Source: Porticoccaceae bacterium LTM1 (GTDB taxonomy: Bacteria; Pseudomonadota; Gammaproteobacteria; Pseudomonadales; Porticoccaceae). From it: DNA of 64,000 nt. This document shows positions 18,316 to 26,450 of the stretch, piece by piece (within the stretch, counting starts at the first letter, position 1; every line of letters starts with the position of its first letter). Both the position numbers and the translations under genes were made by a program. Where the stretch lies: contig CP127080.1 in NCBI GenBank assembly GCA_030252795.1, positions 124,001 through 188,000 of the forward strand, read 5' to 3'. The notes below the pieces were generated by a model that worked only from the letters and a program-made list of their open reading frames with translations, did no database searches and was not told the origin of the DNA.

Positions 18316-19694
18316 TGAACAAGCGTATTTTACAACGTGGCCTGGCGGCTGTTTTCGCTGGCCTGATTAGTGTTTCAGCGATTGCAGCAAGTAGCGATGA
18401 GCCGGCTAAAAGTATTGATGAGCTGATTCAGCTGATCAAAAACAAAAAGCTCAGCGAAACCAAGGAACAGGCTCAACGTGAAGCCGAGTTCAAGCGTGAG
18501 CGTGCCAACCAGCAGCGTCTGCTGGATCAGGCAAAAGCTACCCTGAAAGCTGAAGAAGCCCGTTCAGACAGGCTGGAAAAACAGTTTGCCGATAACGAGC
18601 GCGCTATCACCAATCTGCAAGACCAGTATGAAGAGCGCCTGGGCTCCCTGAAAGAGCTGTTTGGTCACCTTTCTGCTGCCGCTGGCGACGTTGCATCGAC
18701 TATTGATCGCTCATTGGTGAGCGTCCAGTACCCGAATCGCAGCAAACAGCTGGCTGATCTGATTACCAAAACTTCAGGTTCAGTAAAAGAGCTGCCTTCT
18801 GTAGAAGAGATCGAAGCCATGTGGCTGCTGATGTACGAAGAGATGGCAGAAGCTGCGAAAGTGGTTAAGTTCACTACCAGTTTCTACGATGAAGGTGAAA
18901 AAGTAGAGCGCGAAGTGGTTCGTATTGGTACCTACGGCATTGCTTCTGAAGGTGAATACCTCAACTACGATAATGGCACTTTGTCTACTTTGCCGCGTCA
19001 GCCGCAAACCAAGTACACCAGCTCCATTGAATCCCTGCAGAACTCTTCAAGTGGCTTCAATGCTACCGGTATTGACCCTTCCGGTGCCCAGGGTGACACC
19101 TTGATGACTGCCCTGGTGGACCTGCCGACCATTCCCGAGAAATGGCATGAAGGTGGCATCGTGGGTTACATTATCTCCGGTATCGGTGTGGTAGCTATCC
19201 TGCTGGCCCTGTGGCGCTACATGGTTCTTTCTGGCTTGTCTGCCCGTGTGAACAGCCAGTTGCGTGATACTACACAAGCTAACACCAATAACCCGCTGGG
19301 TCGCGTCTTGAAGGTAGCCCAGGAAAATCCGGGTATGGATGCTGAGTCACTGGAACTGAAACTCCACGAAGCCGTGCTGAAAGAGCGTCCGGCCATTGAG
19401 TCAGGTCTCAACCTGCTGAAGATTATCGCCATGGTTGCACCGCTGCTGGGTCTGTTGGGTACCGTGACCGGTATGATCGTGACCTTCCAGCAAATCACCA
19501 TCTTTGGTGCTGGTGACCCGAAAAACATGGCTGGTGGTATCTCCCAGGCGCTGGTAACTACTGTACTGGGTCTGTGTGTTGCGATTCCAACTGTACTGCT
19601 GCACACCTTCGTTAATGGCCGCGCACAGCGCATCCTCCACGTGTTGGAAGAGCAAAGCGCCGGCATTGTGGCTGAGAACGCCGAGGGCCGTTAA
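18315..19694 (+). CDS. ttpC: TtpC-like MotA/TolQ/ExbB-domain protein
   Basis: TtpC is a fourth component required by Vibrio TonB2 systems. The 459-residue protein has a signal peptide (about 1-24), a periplasmic coiled coil (about 30-115), a globular region, a membrane segment near 280-302 (IISGIGVVAILLALWRYMVL) and a C-terminal MotA/TolQ/ExbB proton-channel domain (about 365-445) containing MVAPLLGLLGTVTGMIVTFQ and GGISQALVTTVLGL. This long, exported form distinguishes it from the short ExbB that follows. The ttpC name rests on architecture and operon order. Confidence 0.85.
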   Translation: MNKRILQRGLAAVFAGLISVSAIAASSDEPAKSIDELIQLIKNKKLSETKEQAQREAEFKRERANQQRLLDQAKATLKAEEARSDRLEKQFADNERAITNLQDQYEERLGSLKELFGHLSAAAGDVASTIDRSLVSVQYPNRSKQLADLITKTSGSVKELPSVEEIEAMWLLMYEEMAEAAKVVKFTTSFYDEGEKVEREVVRIGTYGIASEGEYLNYDNGTLSTLPRQPQTKYTSSIESLQNSSSGFNATGIDPSGAQGDTLMTALVDLPTIPEKWHEGGIVGYIISGIGVVAILLALWRYMVLSGLSARVNSQLRDTTQANTNNPLGRVLKVAQENPGMDAESLELKLHEAVLKERPAIESGLNLLKIIAMVAPLLGLLGTVTGMIVTFQQITIFGAGDPKNMAGGISQALVTTVLGLCVAIPTVLLHTFVNGRAQRILHVLEEQSAGIVAENAEGR

Positions 19695-19696
19695 TC

Positions 19697-20227
19697 ATGT
19701 ACGCATTGATGGATGCCCTTGAAGGCATCGGGGACTTCATTAACATGGGCGGGGAAGTACTTAAGTACTGCATTGTCCCGCTGTTGTTACTGCTCTGGAC
19801 CCTGATCTTCGAGCGCGTGTGGTACTTCAAGACATCCCTGAAAGGGGATGTCCAGGCCGCCATCGATACATGGGAGGAGCGTGCTGAACGCCGCTCCAAG
19901 CGCGCCCATCAGGTGCGTGAAGCCATCATTTCCCGAGTGAGCATAAAGATCGATGAAAATATGACACTGATCAAAACCCTGGTAGCCCTGGCGCCGCTGT
20001 TTGGCCTCATGGGTACCGTATGGGGGATGATCAATGTATTCGATATTATGGGAATCACCGGTGGTGGTGACGCCAAGTCGATGGCTAGCGGTGTGTTCAA
20101 GGCAACGATTCCTACCATGTCTGGTATGGTGACGGCAATCTCCGGGGTGTTTGGTTACACCTATCTGGACAGGGTTACCGCACGTGAGAAATCGTTGCTG
20201 GAAGACCATCTGACCATGGATCACTGA
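19697..20227 (+). CDS. exbB: ExbB-type biopolymer transport protein (TonB2 system)
   Basis: An inner-membrane subunit of the proton-driven ExbB-ExbD motor that energises TonB. The 176-residue protein has an N-terminal membrane helix (CIVPLLLLLWTLIFERVWYF) and the paired helices of the TolQ/ExbB domain, with LVALAPLFGLMGTVWGMINV and ASGVFKATIPTMSGMVTAI. It starts two bases after the ttpC stop. Its short form matches ExbB2 rather than the longer E. coli ExbB. Confidence 0.92.
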   Translation: MYALMDALEGIGDFINMGGEVLKYCIVPLLLLLWTLIFERVWYFKTSLKGDVQAAIDTWEERAERRSKRAHQVREAIISRVSIKIDENMTLIKTLVALAPLFGLMGTVWGMINVFDIMGITGGGDAKSMASGVFKATIPTMSGMVTAISGVFGYTYLDRVTAREKSLLEDHLTMDH

Positions 20228-20232
20228 TTGGG

Positions 20233-20267
20233 ATACCTCCCTGCGGGGAGGTATTTCAGCCTGAAAT
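20233..20267 (+). repeat. Two adjacent hairpins between exbB and exbD
   Basis: ATACCTCCC-tgcg-GGGAGGTAT (20233-20254, 9-base perfect stem) is followed directly by ATTTCAG-c-CTGAAAT (20253-20267), sharing two bases. There is no T-run, so they are unlikely to terminate transcription; they could set mRNA processing or stability and hence subunit ratios within the operon. Confidence 0.6.
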
Positions 20268-20280
20268 ATGAGAGTTAATC

Positions 20281-20682
20281 ATGCGCGATAAGTCACGCAG
20301 AGCACCCGAGCAAGGCCAGGCCATTGACCTGACACCCATGCTCGACGTGGTGTTTATCATGTTGATCTTTTTCATTGTGACCGCGACATTTATCAAGACT
20401 CCTGGACAGGAAGTTGATAAATCAATTGCCAAAACCGACAAAATTATTGCAACGTCGGTACTTGTGGCAATTACCGATAGCAATGAAATCTATATCGACA
20501 AGAAGAAAATTGAAGAAAGTGAGGTCAAACTGGCTATCCAACGTCTTTACTTGGAAAACCCAAAAGGTGGTCTGGTGATAATTGCAGACGCTGCCTCAAA
20601 TCTTGAAAAAGTCGCTCTGGTAGCCGACGCAGCCAAAGAGCTGAATATCCCCAAGATCGCCGTATCTACTAGGAAGGAGTAA
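20281..20682 (+). CDS. exbD: ExbD-type biopolymer transport protein (TonB2 system)
   Basis: A partner of ExbB, with one membrane helix and a periplasmic domain. The 133-residue protein has the key aspartate in DLTPMLDVVFIMLIFFIV, which carries protons in this family, followed by a periplasmic domain ending IPKIAVSTRKE. The ATG at 20281 follows GAG at close spacing (GAGAGTTAATC). tonB begins 5 bases after the stop. Confidence 0.94.
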   Translation: MRDKSRRAPEQGQAIDLTPMLDVVFIMLIFFIVTATFIKTPGQEVDKSIAKTDKIIATSVLVAITDSNEIYIDKKKIEESEVKLAIQRLYLENPKGGLVIIADAASNLEKVALVADAAKELNIPKIAVSTRKE

Positions 20683-20687
20683 CAGAT

Positions 20688-21305
20688 ATGAAGTCAGCAC
20701 GTTATGGGCTATCTGTGATCCTGGGAATCGCGGTCACAGGTGGATTACTTGTACTTATGTACACACTCATTGAAATGGGTGATGTTGATAAGAAACCGCC
20801 AGAAGATCGTCGAATTGTCGATATTTGGCAGGAAGATGTTGAGCTTGAAGCCAACCTGAAAGTACTTAAGCCGAAGAAACCCAACGAAGTCATTGAGCCG
20901 CCGCCCAAGGTGCCTCGTGAGAATCTGGATGTTAAAGATGTCGTTGAAGTGGTACAGCTGAACATGCCTGTGATGGATGTGAAAGGTGCCATTCAGGTCG
21001 GTGGTATGGGTGGCGATGGTGAATACATCCCCATTGTGAAGATTGCTCCACAGTACCCTCAAAATGCTCTCCAACGTGGAGTTGAAGGCTACGTGGTCGT
21101 CGAATTCACAATCACAACAAGCGGTTCGGTTGTTGATCCGGTTGTGGTTGAAGCGAAGGACAGCAAAGGGCGTGATACCAGCATCTTTAACCGCTCGGCA
21201 CTTCGTGCGGCAACTAAGCTCAAGTATAAGCCTCGGGTAGTCGATGGCGACCCGGTGGAAGTGGCTGGAGTTCTTCACAAATTCACATTTGAACTTGAAA
21301 AGTAA
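20688..21305 (+). CDS. tonB: TonB energy transducer (TonB2 type)
   Basis: It transmits proton-motive energy to outer-membrane receptors. The 205-residue protein has an N-terminal membrane anchor (about 5-27), a short Lys/Pro/Glu-rich linker (LKPKKPNEVIEPPPKVPREN) and the C-terminal TonB domain: IAPQYPQNALQRGVEGYVVVEFT, then FNRSALRAATKLKYKPRVVDG. The short linker is typical of TonB2 forms and suits cooperation with TtpC. The two tandem receptors at 53.7-58 kb are possible partners, though no linkage shows this. Confidence 0.93.
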   Translation: MKSARYGLSVILGIAVTGGLLVLMYTLIEMGDVDKKPPEDRRIVDIWQEDVELEANLKVLKPKKPNEVIEPPPKVPRENLDVKDVVEVVQLNMPVMDVKGAIQVGGMGGDGEYIPIVKIAPQYPQNALQRGVEGYVVVEFTITTSGSVVDPVVVEAKDSKGRDTSIFNRSALRAATKLKYKPRVVDGDPVEVAGVLHKFTFELEK

Positions 21306-21657
21306 TAGTACTGTTCCAGGCTATTTGGCCTGGTTCGGGCGAAGTAATTACTTTTGTATGAATGCGTGAAAATAACTAGAACAACAATCACAAAATTGGC
21401 AGCCAGTTCGGGTGCTGCGGTGGTGCCAGGCATAACAATGCCATGACTGCCTGCAACGGCTTATGTAGAGGATGAAAATCATCACCTCAATCAGTTGCAG
21501 GTAGTCAGCCTCGCGGTCAGTTAGTGTCAACTCGAGCCCAAGGCGGTAGATGTGCCAAACGTGTTGCGCAAGATTGGCTTGATACTAGATTCACATTAAT
21601 GATATTGAATTTGGCAAGTCATAGCGCACATTGAACATATCGGAGTAACGGTAAACG
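21306..21657 (+). other. 352-base gap between tonB and the TPR gene
   Basis: No gene is seen. It starts with a hairpin CCAGGC-tatttg-GCCTGG (21316-21333), has a large stem-loop at 21445-21506 described separately, and ends with an AT-rich stretch (21580-21625) that may hold the promoter of the TPR gene. The gap is long for an operon interior, so the TPR gene may have its own transcript. Confidence 0.55.
21445..21506 (+). ncRNA. Candidate structured RNA element (62-base stem-loop)
   Basis: Arms GACTGCCTGCAAC (21445-21457) and GTTGCAGGTAGTC (21494-21506) pair over 13 positions with one G-U wobble. The interior holds a second stem, GAGGATGA (21468-21475) with TCATC-a-CCTC (21479-21488) around an AAA loop. 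No coding potential is evident and no known RNA family was recognised. Could be a cis-acting leader of the TPR gene or a small RNA. Confidence 0.4.
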
Positions 21658-23139
21658 ATGAGATTCACAATCAGAAACTTGCAAAAAGCCATCGGTATGG
21701 CTGCGCTGACCTTGGCAGTATATTCGGCGCCAGCAGTTTTGGCACCAATTGCTGATCTGGGTGGGGTAGTAGCTGCCGAGGAAGAAACACCGTCCAAGTA
21801 TGCCAAAACCAAGACCAAGCGCTTTCAAGCAATGAGCCAGCGCTTTTACGAGATGCAAACCAAGATTTGGGAAGCTATCAACGGCAAAAAAGACGAAAAA
21901 ACCGAGAAGGTTATTGAGCAACCGAACCTGCCAAAGGCTCGTGAGTATCTCGATGAACTTAAAGAGCGTTTTTCGCGCTATAACGATGCCGAGAAAGCTG
22001 CGTATTGGACAATGGAATCTGTCTATTGGTACAACAAGGAGCAATTCCCGAAAGTTATTCAGGCGTATGAGGAATTTCTCAAGTATCACGAAGCTGTGCC
22101 TCTGTCACAGGTTTCTAATGCCCTGAAAACTCTTGGCCAGCTCTATCTGCAGGATGGCAATTTTAATAAAGCCCTGGAGTACCTGTACGAGTGGAAAGGG
22201 ATCGCTGAAATATTTACAGCTTCAGACAAGTACACACTGGCACAGGCACACTTTGTTGCTTTCCAGTACCACTCTGACCGTCAGGAAGAATTTCAAAAGA
22301 GTGGTCGCGCCAATGACGCTAAAACAGAATCTGCAAAAGCCAGCGACCACATGGCCAAAACATTGCGCTGGTTGGAACAGGCAATTGCCGATTTTGAAGC
22401 AGAAGCCAAAACTCCTGAAGAGTCTTGGTGGGTTCTGCAGCGTTACTGCTATTACTACAAAAAAGACATCCGCAAAGTCGCAGATATTCTCGTCAATCTG
22501 GTAAGCCATTACCCGAAGGTTAAGTACTGGGAACAGTTAGGTACTGTATACAGTGAGTTGGAGCGGCCGATGGATCATCTCGTCGCCCATGACAGTCTGT
22601 TTATGCAGGAGAAGCTGACACAGGAAGGCTATCTGAAAAACCTGGCCTACCTCTACCTGCAGATGGAAGCTCCTTACGAGGCGGCACAAGTTCTGCAGTG
22701 GGGTTTGGATAATGGGCACCTGCCTAAAACCATCAAAAACTACGATGTTCTGTCACAAGCTTATTACAATTCCCGGGAGACAGATAAAGCCATCCCGGTA
22801 TTGGAACGTGCTGCAGACATGTCCGAAGACGGTCGTTTGATGGAGCGTTTGGTGACCATGTACAGCGTGGTGCGTAGAGACAAAGAAGTTATTGAAACTG
22901 CCAAGAAAGCCATTGCTAAAGGTAACCTGAAGAATGAAGGCCAAACCTGGATATACATGGGAATTTCCCATTATTACCTGAAGCAATACTCTGCTGCCGA
23001 AAAAGCGTTTGTTAAAGCAAAGAAATTTGACAAAACCAAAAAGCAAGCAGAGAACTGGGTTTCATATGTTGAAGATGAGCGCACTCGATTAAAAGCGTTG
23101 GATGATATGCGCAAGAGTTTGCAGCAAGCTGCTAACTAA
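21658..23139 (+). CDS. TPR-repeat protein of the TonB2 gene cluster
   Basis: A 493-residue exported protein with an N-terminal signal peptide (about 1-40, ending near VVAAEEE), followed by tetratricopeptide-like helical repeats for most of its length; clear units include ALKTLGQLYLQDGNFNKALE, AAQVLQWGLDNGHLPKT and GQTWIYMGISHYYLKQYSAAE. A TPR protein at the end of the TonB2 operon is also found in Vibrio (downstream of tonB2), so it probably assists TonB2-dependent transport in the periplasm. A strong terminator ends the cluster. Confidence 0.85.
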   Translation: MRFTIRNLQKAIGMAALTLAVYSAPAVLAPIADLGGVVAAEEETPSKYAKTKTKRFQAMSQRFYEMQTKIWEAINGKKDEKTEKVIEQPNLPKAREYLDELKERFSRYNDAEKAAYWTMESVYWYNKEQFPKVIQAYEEFLKYHEAVPLSQVSNALKTLGQLYLQDGNFNKALEYLYEWKGIAEIFTASDKYTLAQAHFVAFQYHSDRQEEFQKSGRANDAKTESAKASDHMAKTLRWLEQAIADFEAEAKTPEESWWVLQRYCYYYKKDIRKVADILVNLVSHYPKVKYWEQLGTVYSELERPMDHLVAHDSLFMQEKLTQEGYLKNLAYLYLQMEAPYEAAQVLQWGLDNGHLPKTIKNYDVLSQAYYNSRETDKAIPVLERAADMSEDGRLMERLVTMYSVVRRDKEVIETAKKAIAKGNLKNEGQTWIYMGISHYYLKQYSAAEKAFVKAKKFDKTKKQAENWVSYVEDERTRLKALDDMRKSLQQAAN

Positions 23140-23140
23140 T

Positions 23141-23168
23141 AAAAAGCCGGCTGAAAAGCCGGCTTTTT
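23141..23168 (+). terminator. Terminator after the TPR gene
   Basis: Perfect 12-base stem AAAAAGCCGGCT / AGCCGGCTTTTT with a GAAA tetraloop followed by more T residues. It also faces the convergent argA gene, so it may act both ways. Confidence 0.93.
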
Positions 23169-23221
23169 TTTGAGTGTAAAGTGAGCGGAATTTGGTGGGG
23201 TGGGATTTAGAGAAACAACCC

Positions 23222-24541
23222 TTATATCCCTTTTACCAGCACCTTTGATTTACGCTGTAAGTTGTACAATGACTGACGCGGCTCGGGAAGCTGACTGGCA
23301 TCAGTGAGCTGGAAACCTTGCTCAACAAACCAGTGTGCTGTGTGAGTGGTTAAAACAAATAGCTGGGTCATGCTCTGTCTGGATGCAATTTCTTCAATAT
23401 GCGCCAGTAACCGTTTAGCAAGCCCCCGATTTTGAAATTCCGAATGACTTACCAGGCAAGCCAGTTCACCAGATTGCTTGTTAATCGGGTAAAGCGCCCC
23501 ACACCCGACCAGCATACCTTCAGGGTGAACCATAACGAAAAAGCGGGAGATCTCTGCCTCCAGTAACTCCCTTGATCGCTTGACCAAAACGCCACGCTCT
23601 TCAAGGGGCGCGATCAAATCCAAAATACCACCAACATCGTCGATGGTTGCCTGACGAATGTGCTCTTGACTCTCCTTCAGGATAAGGGTGCCAGCGCCTT
23701 CACGGGTAAACAGTTCCTGCAAAAGTGCCCCTGAACTGGTAAAACCTAGAAGGTGACAGCGAGGTACTCCTTTACTCACGGCCTGATACGCACTGTTGAG
23801 TGCGGCAAATTGATCACTGTCGCTTGGCAGTTTTGACTGCCACTGGCTGACATCCGCTAGAGATATCATCTTCTGCAACTGCCCCTGAAGATCCTGAATG
23901 CCCTCACCTTCAATGAAATAGAGCAGCTTTTCGGCGTGCAGAGAAATGGCGACTTGCGAGGCAACCTCTTCCAGGCTGAGATTAAAGGCTTCACCAGTCG
24001 GGGAGTAGCCAAGTGGCGAGACAATTACTACAGCGCCTTGATTTAATTGATGCTCGATTGCTGTGCGATCGACACGCCTGACTTCGCCGGTATGGTGAAA
24101 GTCTACGCCGTTTCGAACACCCAGCGGCTTGGCAGTGACAAAATTTCCGCTGACGACACGAACACTCGCACCATGCATGGGAGAGTTGGGAAGGCCCATC
24201 GAAAGCAGCGCCTCAAGGCTGATACGGGTACTGCCAATGGCATCTTTGAGGCATCCCAGAGTGGCCTGGTCCGTAACTCGAATATTGTCGCAAAATTCAC
24301 TCTTGAGGTTGCAATTGACCATGCGTGCATCTAATTGCGGGCGAGCACCGTGAACCAAAACCACGCGAATACCGAGGGTGTTTAACAGCGTTACATCGTG
24401 AATAATGTCGGCAATATTTGGGTGCTCAATAGCTTCGCCACTTAACGCGATAACGAAGGTTTTACCACGGTGGGCATTGATGTAAGGGGATGAGTCCCGA
24501 AAAAACTTTACGTAATTTTCCAATGAATCGATTCCTGACAA
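23222..24541 (-). CDS. argA: N-acetylglutamate synthase
   Basis: It catalyses the first step of arginine synthesis, glutamate plus acetyl-CoA to N-acetylglutamate. The 439-residue protein has an N-terminal amino-acid-kinase-like domain (about 20-280; FVIALSGEAIEHPNI, VVLVHGARPQLDARM) that binds arginine for feedback control, and a C-terminal GNAT acetyltransferase domain (about 295-435; LACLVSHSEFQNRGLAKRLL, LTTHTAHWFVEQGF). The ATG is preceded by divergent spacer DNA shared with the GspE-like gene. No arginine operator was recognised there. Confidence 0.95.
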   Translation of the reverse strand: MSGIDSLENYVKFFRDSSPYINAHRGKTFVIALSGEAIEHPNIADIIHDVTLLNTLGIRVVLVHGARPQLDARMVNCNLKSEFCDNIRVTDQATLGCLKDAIGSTRISLEALLSMGLPNSPMHGASVRVVSGNFVTAKPLGVRNGVDFHHTGEVRRVDRTAIEHQLNQGAVVIVSPLGYSPTGEAFNLSLEEVASQVAISLHAEKLLYFIEGEGIQDLQGQLQKMISLADVSQWQSKLPSDSDQFAALNSAYQAVSKGVPRCHLLGFTSSGALLQELFTREGAGTLILKESQEHIRQATIDDVGGILDLIAPLEERGVLVKRSRELLEAEISRFFVMVHPEGMLVGCGALYPINKQSGELACLVSHSEFQNRGLAKRLLAHIEEIASRQSMTQLFVLTTHTAHWFVEQGFQLTDASQLPEPRQSLYNLQRKSKVLVKGI

Positions 24542-24666
24542 GGCTGATCAATATCCGCATCTTAACGCCACAAAGCCAATCCTCACAGCAGTTTGCAGGA
24601 TGTTTGGTGTTCCTGTGGCAAGAGAGGCGCTACAATCGTTTAAAAGTATAACTGTTGGTGGCAAAA

Positions 24667-26442
24667 ATGACTGAAGCGGCGACTTTTGATCGAAAGCTGG
24701 ATCTGCGCGGTTTACTGCGTGATCTGGAAGAAGACGGTTTGATCAATCGGGAAACCGTGAATGTTATTGCAGGCAGCACGCGAAGTCGTGAACAGGCTTT
24801 GCTCCACCCGCTGGTCTACATCGCCAGTCAGCAGCCCGAGGATAATCGCAGGGAAGGCCGCACGCTAACCCTGGATCTGTTGACCGAATGGTTGGCGAAT
24901 CGTGCCGGTCTTGAAGTGGCGCATATTGATCCGCTGAAAATTAATGTGGCGGCAGTCAGCGAAGTGATGTCCTTTGCGTTTGCAAAACGACATGGCATTT
25001 TGTGCATTGATGCGCAAAAGGATGAACTGCTGATCGTAACCGCCGAGCCGTACACGTCAGAGTGGGTGGCCGGACTGGAACAGGTAACCCGCAGAAAAGT
25101 GCGACGCGTGGTCGCCAATCCCGCTGATATTGAAAAATACCAGGTTGAATTCTATTCGCTGGCGCGCTCAATTGTGGGCGCCGACAAACAAACCGGAGGC
25201 AATACTTCGGCGGTAACCAATTTTGAGCAGCTGATGAAGCTGGGCAATCTCACCAATCCGGATGCCCAGGATCAGCACATCGTGGCGATTGTCGATTGGT
25301 TGCTGCAATACGCGTTTGAACAGCGAGCCAGCGATATTCACATTGAGCCGCGTCGCGAGAAGGGCAAAATTCGGTTCCGTATTGACGGCGTACTGCACCT
25401 TGTTTACGAGATGCCGTTGCAAATCATGGTGGCGATGACAAGCCGCCTGAAAGTGCTGGCGCGAATGAATGTCGCAGAAAAGCGCAAGCCCCAGGATGGC
25501 CGAATAAAAACCATGTCACCGGAAGGTCGCGAGGTGGAACTGCGTCTATCGACACTGCCAACCGCCTTTGGTGAGAAACTGGTAATGCGGATTTTTGACC
25601 CCGATGTACTGCTGCGTAGTTTCAGCGAGCTGGGCCTGGTGGGCGAAGACAGCAAGCGCTGGCAGGAAATGGTCAGCCGACCACACGGCATCGTGCTGGT
25701 TACCGGCCCGACCGGCTCTGGTAAAACCACCACGCTTTATTCCAGCCTGAAAATGCTGGCCACGGAAAGCGTAAATGTCAGCACCGTGGAAGATCCCATC
25801 GAGATGGTAGTGGATAGCTTCAACCAGACTCAGGTGCACCACAAGATTGATCTCGATTTTGCCGCCGGTATTCGAACCCTGCTGCGTCAGGATCCGGACA
25901 TCATCATGGTGGGCGAGATTCGCGATAGGGAAACAGCTGAAATGGCTACCCAAGCGGCGCTGACTGGCCACTTGGTGATCTCTACCCTGCACACCAATGA
26001 TGCACCGACGGCTATCAACCGATTACTCGATATTGGTATTCCTGCGCACCTGATTCGCGTGACACTGAACGGGGTGATGGCACAGCGGCTGTTGCGCACG
26101 CTCTGCCCGCACTGCAAGGAAAAAGTGCCGCTTGAAGCTGATGCATGGCAGCAACTGGTTCGTCCCTGGAAAGTGGCACCGCCGAAAGAGGTCTATCGCG
26201 CAGTAGGTTGTCTGGAGTGTCGCGGCACTGGTTATCTTGGTCGTCAGGGCATCTACGAAATTTTGCCGATGAGCGAAACACTGCGACCAATGATTCAGGA
26301 AAACGTCGATCTTGACCAGTTGCGCCTGCAGGCCATGAAAGAGGGGATGCGCACCCTGCGACTGTCCGGTGCCCAGAAAGTGGGCGTGGGGCTAACCTCG
26401 ATTGAAGAAGTAATGCGGGTGGCTCCCGACTCCGGTAAATAA
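24667..26442 (+). CDS. Orphan GspE/PulE/PilB-family secretion ATPase
   Basis: A hexameric ATPase of the type II secretion/type IV pilus family. The 591-residue product has an N-terminal GspE-like domain (about 10-165), then the catalytic core: ASDIHIEP, Walker A GPTGSGKTTTLYSSL, the Asp box with VEDPIE, Walker B QDPDIIMVGEIRD and a His box GHLVISTLHTNDA. A C-terminal zinc motif has CPHC and CLEC. No pilin, secretin or GspF gene is near, so its partner machine is unknown; orphan copies beside glnE look like housekeeping paralogues. In-frame TTG (24655) and GTG (24658) starts are less likely than the ATG at 24667. glnE starts 8 bases after the stop. Confidence 0.88.
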   Translation: MTEAATFDRKLDLRGLLRDLEEDGLINRETVNVIAGSTRSREQALLHPLVYIASQQPEDNRREGRTLTLDLLTEWLANRAGLEVAHIDPLKINVAAVSEVMSFAFAKRHGILCIDAQKDELLIVTAEPYTSEWVAGLEQVTRRKVRRVVANPADIEKYQVEFYSLARSIVGADKQTGGNTSAVTNFEQLMKLGNLTNPDAQDQHIVAIVDWLLQYAFEQRASDIHIEPRREKGKIRFRIDGVLHLVYEMPLQIMVAMTSRLKVLARMNVAEKRKPQDGRIKTMSPEGREVELRLSTLPTAFGEKLVMRIFDPDVLLRSFSELGLVGEDSKRWQEMVSRPHGIVLVTGPTGSGKTTTLYSSLKMLATESVNVSTVEDPIEMVVDSFNQTQVHHKIDLDFAAGIRTLLRQDPDIIMVGEIRDRETAEMATQAALTGHLVISTLHTNDAPTAINRLLDIGIPAHLIRVTLNGVMAQRLLRTLCPHCKEKVPLEADAWQQLVRPWKVAPPKEVYRAVGCLECRGTGYLGRQGIYEILPMSETLRPMIQENVDLDQLRLQAMKEGMRTLRLSGAQKVGVGLTSIEEVMRVAPDSGK

Positions 26443-26450
26443 GGCTGGCG

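Noticed and set aside
23222-24666. Arginine operator between argA and the secretion ATPase gene
   Set aside because: No convincing 18-base ARG box was found by eye in the divergent region.
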